Source of the DNA: Lysobacter sp. MMG2
GTDB lineage: Bacteria > Pseudomonadota > Gammaproteobacteria > Xanthomonadales > Xanthomonadaceae
Direction: 5' to 3'
NCBI RefSeq assembly: GCF_016735495.2
Contig: NZ_JAERQY020000004.1
Span: 186,001 to 250,000 of the forward strand
Length of the DNA: 64,000 nucleotides
Under the pieces are notes generated by a model. It was not told the DNA's origin and made no database searches. It worked only from the letters and a program-made list of their open reading frames with translations. This document shows positions 59,298-64,000 of this stretch, piece by piece (within the stretch, counting starts at the first letter, position 1; each line of letters starts with the position of its first letter). Made by a program: the position numbers and the translations under genes.

Positions 59298-60058
59298 GGC
59301 TGCGCGATCCGGCCGGCCTCACCGGCACGTGCGCCACGCGGCACGCGCGGCACCAGCATCGGCACTTCGCGGCGGTAGGTCGCGTACTCGGGCAGCGCGT
59401 CGATCAGGTCGCGCTCTTCCAGGCGGATCGCCACGAGGATGTAGGCCGTCGTCATCAGCGCGAACACCAGGTGCGTGACGGTCATCGTCGGTGTCGCCCA
59501 GAACGCGAAGAACCAGCCCACGTACAGCGGATGGCGCACCAGCCGATACGGCCCCGGCGTCTTGAACGGCAGCGGCGTGTACGGGCGCCCGCGGAACTGC
59601 AGCCACACCTGGCGCAGGCCGAACAGATCGAAGTGGTTGATCAGGAACGTCGACACCAGCACCAGCATCCAGCCGAATGCGCACGCCGCCAGCAGCAGGG
59701 CGCGCCCGGCTTCGTTCTGCACGTCCCACACCACGCCGCCCAGCGGTCGCCATTGCCAGAACAGCACGATCAAGGCCAGGCTCGACAGCAACGTGTAGGT
59801 GCTTCGTTCGGCGGATTCGGGAATCACGCGCGTCCATGCGCGCTTGAACGCCGGACGCGCCATCACGCTGTGCTGCAGCGCGAACAGGGCGAGCAATCCC
59901 AGGTTGATCGTCAATGCGGCCGCCAGGCTCGTTTCACGCGGCGAGTCCATCGCCTTGGGCACCCACAGGTTGCCGACGAAGCCGATCGCGTAAAGGAACG
60001 TCGCGAAGAACACCGCGTAACAGAACACACCGTAGAGCAGGATCAGGGAACGCTTCAT
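59294..60058 (-). CDS. Methanethiol S-methyltransferase, MddA-like
   Basis: A 254-residue membrane protein with about six helices. The pattern FLINHFDLFGLRQVWLQFRG, RGRPYTPLPF, PYRLVRHPLYVGWFFAFWATP and LEERDLIDALPEYATYRREV is that of MddA enzymes, which methylate methanethiol to dimethylsulfide with SAM. The RHPLYVGW motif is shared with isoprenylcysteine methyltransferases, so the relation is one of superfamily. MddA is well known in Pseudomonas and other soil bacteria. The start at 60058 gives a hydrophobic first helix (LILLYGVFCYAVFFATFLYA). Confidence 0.85.
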   Translation of the reverse strand: MKRSLILLYGVFCYAVFFATFLYAIGFVGNLWVPKAMDSPRETSLAAALTINLGLLALFALQHSVMARPAFKRAWTRVIPESAERSTYTLLSSLALIVLFWQWRPLGGVVWDVQNEAGRALLLAACAFGWMLVLVSTFLINHFDLFGLRQVWLQFRGRPYTPLPFKTPGPYRLVRHPLYVGWFFAFWATPTMTVTHLVFALMTTAYILVAIRLEERDLIDALPEYATYRREVPMLVPRVPRGARAGEAGRIAQP

Positions 60059-60226
60059 GGCGGCCTCGATGCGCCCGGGAGGGCTTGGGGGAAGTGGCCG
60101 CAGCATCGTCCCGCGCACGGCGCGAGCACAGGGGAGGGACGTCCCGGCGCCCGCCCGAAGGCGCCGCTACCGGGGGAGGTTTGTCCCGACTAGACTGACG
60201 GCAGGTGCGCGCTGGGGCCTTCGGCC

Positions 60227-61276
60227 ATGAAGCAGTCGATCCGTTACCTGACCGCCGGCGATGGCACGCGCCTTGCGTGGTCGTCGATGGGAACGGGCAT
60301 GCCGCTGGTGAAGGCGGCCAACTGGCTGAGCCACCTGGAATACGACCTGGAAAGCCCGATCTGGCAGCACTGGATGCGCTTTCTGGGCGGCAATTTCCAT
60401 TTCATCCGCTACGACGAACGCGGCTGCGGCATGACCGGCGGCGATCCGCGCGGCCTGTCGCTGTCGAACTGGCTGTCCGACCTGGAGGCCGTCGTCGATG
60501 CGGCGCAGATCGACCGCCCGTTCGCATTGCTGGGCATCTCGCAAGGCGCGGCCGCGTGCCTGGCGTATGCGGTGAAGCATCCGCAGCGCGTCTCGCACCT
60601 GCTGTTGTATGGCGGCTACGCGCGCGGCGCATACGAACGCGGCAACGCCGAAGCCGCGCGCATGTACCACGCCATCGTCGACATCGCGCGCGGCGGCTGG
60701 GACGACCACAATCCGGTGTTTCGGCAATTGTTCACCGCGCGCTTCATCCCAGGTGCCACCGATGCGCAGGTGCAGTGGTTCAACGAACTCGCGCGCACGA
60801 CCACCACCGCCGAATCGGCCGGCGCATTGCTCGAAGCGCGCGCCCACGTCAACGTCACCGCACTGCTGCCGCAGGTCACCGTGCCCACGCTGGTGATGCA
60901 CGGGCGCGAGGACGGCGTGGTGCCGTTGGAAGAAGGCCGCCTGCTCGCCGCCGGCATCACCGGCGCACGTTTCGTCGAACTGGAATCGCGCAACCACGTG
61001 CTGCTGGACACCGAGCCGGCATGGCCCCGCTTCTGCGAGGAGATGCTGCAGTTCCTCGGCCGCGACGCCCCGGATGCCCTGTCGGGGCTGACCGGACGCG
61101 AACGCGAGATCGTCGAAGGCCTCGTCGCGGGCCGCACCAACGCGGAAATCGCCGCATCGCTGTTCATCAGCGACAAGACGGTGCGCAATGCGTTGACGCG
61201 CATCTTCGACAAGCTGGGCGTGCGCTCGCGCACGCAAGCGATGGCGTTGCTGCGCGGCGGTACGCAGCGCGGGTGA
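60227..61276 (+). CDS. Alpha/beta hydrolase fused to a LuxR-type HTH domain
   Basis: A 349-residue protein. Residues about 1-275 are an alpha/beta hydrolase: oxyanion region, the nucleophile elbow GISQGAA (Ser), PTLVMHGREDGVVPLEEGR (catalytic Asp) and LESRNHVLLDTEPAW (catalytic His). The last 65 residues are a LuxR-type HTH: LTGREREIVEGLVAGRTNAE, IAASLFISDKTVRNALTRIF. The combination occurs in bacteria as a putative signal-hydrolysing regulator; target and ligand are unknown. It is read as a hydrolase sensing or degrading a small molecule and binding DNA. Confidence 0.92.
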   Translation: MKQSIRYLTAGDGTRLAWSSMGTGMPLVKAANWLSHLEYDLESPIWQHWMRFLGGNFHFIRYDERGCGMTGGDPRGLSLSNWLSDLEAVVDAAQIDRPFALLGISQGAAACLAYAVKHPQRVSHLLLYGGYARGAYERGNAEAARMYHAIVDIARGGWDDHNPVFRQLFTARFIPGATDAQVQWFNELARTTTTAESAGALLEARAHVNVTALLPQVTVPTLVMHGREDGVVPLEEGRLLAAGITGARFVELESRNHVLLDTEPAWPRFCEEMLQFLGRDAPDALSGLTGREREIVEGLVAGRTNAEIAASLFISDKTVRNALTRIFDKLGVRSRTQAMALLRGGTQRG

Positions 61277-61528
61277 CGCGTGGGGTGGCTTGCCGGCCGC
61301 GAATGCTGAACGGGTCAGGCCATCTGCAATCCGTCTTGCGACGCAGAACGGGCCAAGGCCGCAATCGCGACGGTAGAATGCACGCCCTGCAAGGAGACCT
61401 CCCCGGACATGTGATAGCGGCAACTCTCTCGAACGCCTGACCGTGACCTGCCGCCGATGCGGCCATGGACCGGTTGGAACCGCCACGCGGCACAAGTCGG
61501 CCGGCGTGGCCTCGATGGAGGATGCCCC
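61277..61528. other. Leader region upstream of the ABC-F gene
   Basis: About 250 bases. A 20-codon ORF at 61378-61440 starts MHALQGDLPGHVIAATLSNA after a gcaaggag-like tract inside it, not before it; it could be a leader peptide of the kind that controls ABC-F genes, but a TAGAAT hexamer overlaps its start and confuses the picture. No terminator/antiterminator pair was established. Confidence 0.3.
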
Positions 61529-63151
61529 ATGTCCAACGCGCACATCCGCGCTTGCGATCTTGTTTTTTCATGGCCCGACGGCACGCGCGTGCTGGACGGT
61601 CATTCTTTCGTCATCGGCCCTTCGCGTACCGGCCTGGTGGCACCCAATGGTGCGGGCAAGAGCACCCTGCTGCGGCTGATGGCCGGTGAATTGAAACCCG
61701 CATCCGGCACGATCCAGGCGCGAGGCGCCGTCGCTTATCTGCCCCAGGGCGTGATGCTCGATGCGCAGGCCTCCGTGGCCGCTGTGCTGGGTGTCGAATC
61801 CCGCCTGGAGGCGCTGCACGTCATCGCCGAAGGACGCGGCGCGCCGGCCGATTTCGACCTGCTCGACGGCGAATGGGGCCTGCGCGAACGGATTGCCGCA
61901 ACGCTGGCGCAAGTTGGCCTGGTCGATGTCGCGTTGTCGCGTCGCCTGGCCAGCCTGAGCGGCGGCGAAGCCATGTCGCTTGCGCTGGCGGCGAAGCTGC
62001 TCCAGCGCCCGGACATCCTGTTACTGGACGAGCCGACCAATCACCTGGACAGAGCCCGGCGGCAGCGATTTCGCGAAGTCCTGGCGGACTGGCCCGGCTG
62101 TGTGGTGGTCGCAAGCCATGATCGCGAACTGCTCAACGACATGGATCAGATCGCCGAACTCCAGAGCACCGGCCTGCGCCTGCACGGCGGAGGTTTCGAT
62201 GCGTACCTGCGCGCCGCCGTGGTCGAACGCCAGGCGGCCGAGCAGCGCGTGCGCAACCTGCGTGGCGAAGTGGACCGCGAGAAGCGCGAGCGGCAACAGG
62301 CCCATGAGCGCGCGGAGCGTCGCATGGGCAATGCGGCGAAAAACCTCGCCAGCTCGGGCCTGCCCCGGATCGTGGCCGGCAATCGCGAACGCGCCGCACA
62401 GCAATCCGCAGGCAAGGCCAGGAACGTCCATGCCGCTCGCCTGGCGAGCGTGGGAGCGCAACTGCAGGACGCCACACGGACGTTGGTGGAAGTCGATCCG
62501 GTGGATTTCAGCCTGCCCGCCACGCGTGTAGCGTCCGACCGCTTGCTGTTCTGCGCCGATGGACTGCGCATCCGCCAGGGTGATCGCGTGCTGTTTGGCG
62601 AGCGAGGCCTGTCGTTGAGCGTCCGGGGTCCGGAACGGATCGCGCTGACCGGCGCCAACGGTGTCGGCAAGACCACGCTGTTGAAAGTCCTCGCGGGGAT
62701 GCTGGGCCCCGACGGAGGCACCATCAGGAGCGGCAGCGGACGCGTGGCCTATCTGTCGCAGCGCCTGGAGGGGCTGGACCCTTCGCGGTCGGTGCGCGAG
62801 AACCTGGACCGTGCCATCCCCGGCATGCCGGCCAATGAAAGAGCCCGCCTGCTGGCCAGGTTGCACTTCCGCGGCGAGCGCATGCACCTGCCCGTGGCTT
62901 CCTTGTCGGGTGGCGAGCGCGTGCGCGTGGTGCTCGCCTGCGTGCTGCATGCCATCCCGGCGCCGCATCTTCTGCTGCTCGACGAACCCACCAACCACCT
63001 CGATCTGGAGGCGGTGCGCCAGCTCGAACACGCGTTGAGTGCGTACGAGGGCGCGATGATCGTGGTCAGTCACGACGAGACGTTCCTCGCCTCGATTGCG
63101 CCCACGCGAAGATGGGAGCTGACCGCCGACGACCTCCGTGAGATCGGGTGA
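61529..63151 (+). CDS. ABC-F family ATPase (ribosome-associated)
   Basis: A 540-residue protein with two ABC domains and no membrane segments. Domain 1: Walker A APNGAGKST, signature LSGGEAMSLALAA, Walker B ILLLDEPTNHLD, H-loop ASHDRELL. A 70-residue charged linker (VDREKRERQQAHERAERRMG) follows, then domain 2: Walker A GANGVGKTT, signature LSGGERVRVVLAC, Walker B LLLLDEPTNHLD. ABC-F proteins act on the ribosome, some protecting it from antibiotics. The start at 61529 follows a ggagg site. A translation factor or resistance role cannot be told apart. Confidence 0.93.
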   Translation: MSNAHIRACDLVFSWPDGTRVLDGHSFVIGPSRTGLVAPNGAGKSTLLRLMAGELKPASGTIQARGAVAYLPQGVMLDAQASVAAVLGVESRLEALHVIAEGRGAPADFDLLDGEWGLRERIAATLAQVGLVDVALSRRLASLSGGEAMSLALAAKLLQRPDILLLDEPTNHLDRARRQRFREVLADWPGCVVVASHDRELLNDMDQIAELQSTGLRLHGGGFDAYLRAAVVERQAAEQRVRNLRGEVDREKRERQQAHERAERRMGNAAKNLASSGLPRIVAGNRERAAQQSAGKARNVHAARLASVGAQLQDATRTLVEVDPVDFSLPATRVASDRLLFCADGLRIRQGDRVLFGERGLSLSVRGPERIALTGANGVGKTTLLKVLAGMLGPDGGTIRSGSGRVAYLSQRLEGLDPSRSVRENLDRAIPGMPANERARLLARLHFRGERMHLPVASLSGGERVRVVLACVLHAIPAPHLLLLDEPTNHLDLEAVRQLEHALSAYEGAMIVVSHDETFLASIAPTRRWELTADDLREIG

Positions 63152-63240
63152 ACGATCCGGCTTCGATGGCCGTGCTTGCGCCACGCGCCGCAGCAAGGTG
63201 CACAATCGGGACCGCCACGGCCACGTTGTGAGGGATCGCC

Positions 63241-63744
63241 ATGAAGCGCTTGTATGGCCCGACACTTCGCCGAAGCGTCCTGCCTTCACTGCTGCTGGCC
63301 GGCGCGCTGGCGGCGTGCACGCACGGTCCGGCACTCAGCACGAACGAACGACTGGCGGTCTACCGCGAGCATGCCGGCGCAGCGGTCGGTTCGTTCCAGC
63401 TCGACCAGAGCGCCGGCAAGTTCGAGTGGACGCCGCTCGGGGATCAGGCCCTGGCGATCTGGCCGAGCGCGTTTGGCGGGTACCTGCTGGAATTCCGCAC
63501 GCGCTGCCCGGCCATCCTCACCGCGCCGCATGTCTGGATCACGCATGACGCCGGCCAGGTCGCCGCGCCGTTGGACAGCGTGATGATGCGCAGCGCCTCG
63601 GGAACGGTGACCAGCGCGTGCCGCATCGCCACGATCCGCCCCGTGGACGGCCGATCGTTGTACGAAGCCACGCGGGAGTGGCGCCAGGCCGATGTCATCG
63701 ACCGCAGCCAGCTGCCGCCCGAGCAGGCCACGCCGTTGCCCTGA
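63241..63744 (+). CDS. DUF6491 family lipoprotein
   Basis: A 167-residue protein with a lipoprotein signal (LPSLLLAGALAACTHG, lipobox Cys). The mature part follows the DUF6491 pattern: RLAVYREHAGAAVGSFQLDQ, WTPLGDQALAIWPSAFGGYL, EFRTRCPAI, PLDSVMMRSASGTVTSACRI and IRPVDGRSLYEATREW. The conserved Cys pair (RTRCP and TSACRI) may form a disulfide. Function is unknown. Confidence 0.87.
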   Translation: MKRLYGPTLRRSVLPSLLLAGALAACTHGPALSTNERLAVYREHAGAAVGSFQLDQSAGKFEWTPLGDQALAIWPSAFGGYLLEFRTRCPAILTAPHVWITHDAGQVAAPLDSVMMRSASGTVTSACRIATIRPVDGRSLYEATREWRQADVIDRSQLPPEQATPLP

Positions 63745-63930
63745 ATGTCAGCGAGGTGAGCTAATGTCCGCATTCGCCCGATAGCGAACGCGATCATCGG
63801 TGTTCGTCGCCGAGTTCGGCATGACGCCTGGCGCGTTCCGGCGACTCGCCCTGAGGGCAGGGCAGAGGTTTCGCGGGTACAAGATGGGCGAGCGCGCGGG
63901 CGATAGAATCGCTGAAACCGGGGGACTTCC

Positions 63931-64000
63931 ATGAAACGAGCGCTTCTTTGCCTTTGCCTCGCCACGGCCTCGTGCGCCGTGGCCGCTGCCGATCGAGAGC
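63931..64000 (+). CDS. Start of a secreted protein (truncated by window end)
   Basis: The ATG at 63931 opens MKRALLCLCLATASCAVAAA, a typical signal peptide, and the frame runs off the end of the window after 23 codons. A TAGAAT hexamer lies at 63903-63908 as a possible -10 element. The family cannot be named. Confidence 0.6.
   Translation, partial: MKRALLCLCLATASCAVAAADRE

Overview
The window is high-GC bacterial chromosomal DNA. Its gene content and repeat families fit the Gammaproteobacteria, family Lysobacteraceae/Xanthomonadaceae, most likely Lysobacter or a close relative. Supporting points are a dihydrolipoyl dehydrogenase that carries its own lipoyl domain beside aceF, a complete atpIBEFHAGDC operon, YajQ, DUF3297, DUF4031 and DUF2884 proteins, and several families of palindromic intergenic repeats of the kind common in xanthomonads. 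The genus is inferred from style and was not tested by a search.

Layout, left to right. 1-6.4 kb: end of an unidentified gene, an ABC-2 type exporter (ATPase plus permease), a DUF3016 protein, an M23 peptidase, two small DUF proteins, a CspA-type cold-shock protein, and a PQQ-propeller lipoprotein gene broken by a one-base frameshift. 6.5-13.6 kb: a DUF3037/HipA-like kinase pair, a CynX-type MFS transporter, a PepSY protein, an M28 peptidase, and an ECF-type sigma factor overlapping a membrane protein that is probably its anti-sigma factor. 13.6-17.4 kb: tandem repeats, then a minus-strand unit of RNA ligase RtcB and a slipin, preceded by two abutting, structurally degenerate tRNA-like genes, a long stretch without obvious genes and a 37-residue small ORF. 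17.5-28.6 kb: a TesA-like esterase divergent from a YbbA/YbbP-type ABC system, an RsmC-like methyltransferase, a pseudouridine synthase, a HAD phosphatase, DUF1415 and YajQ, an alcohol dehydrogenase and an EamA exporter. 28.7-35.1 kb: an outer-membrane barrel protein, a DUF2884 protein, aceF, a secreted protein, lpd, and a DUF2061 gene with a Fur-box-like site. 35.2-42.7 kb: the ATP synthase operon, interrupted between genes by three palindromic repeat elements. 42.7-46.9 kb: GtrA, then glmU and glmS facing each other. 47.1-54.6 kb: an apparent operon of an HlyD-type adaptor, an ABC ATPase, two MacB/FtsX-type permeases, a sigma-54-dependent response regulator and a histidine kinase. 54.7-64 kb: a RibD-C reductase, LtrA, an NTF2-like protein, an FMN-dependent glutamate-synthase-domain protein, a probable methanethiol S-methyltransferase with a translationally coupled unknown gene, an alpha/beta hydrolase fused to a LuxR-type HTH, an ABC-F ATPase, a DUF6491 lipoprotein and the start of a secreted protein.

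The most interesting locus is 13.85-17.4 kb. RtcB rejoins RNAs cut in ways that include anticodon-loop cleavage. Here its operon lies directly downstream, on the same strand, of two tRNA-like sequences that keep D and T arms but have shortened acceptor stems and abnormal anticodon loops: one has a 4-nt loop and cannot decode, the other has C33. They look like mimics, sentinels or decoys rather than translation tRNAs. A second candidate is the overlapping HipA-like kinase and DUF3037 pair at 6.5-7.7 kb.
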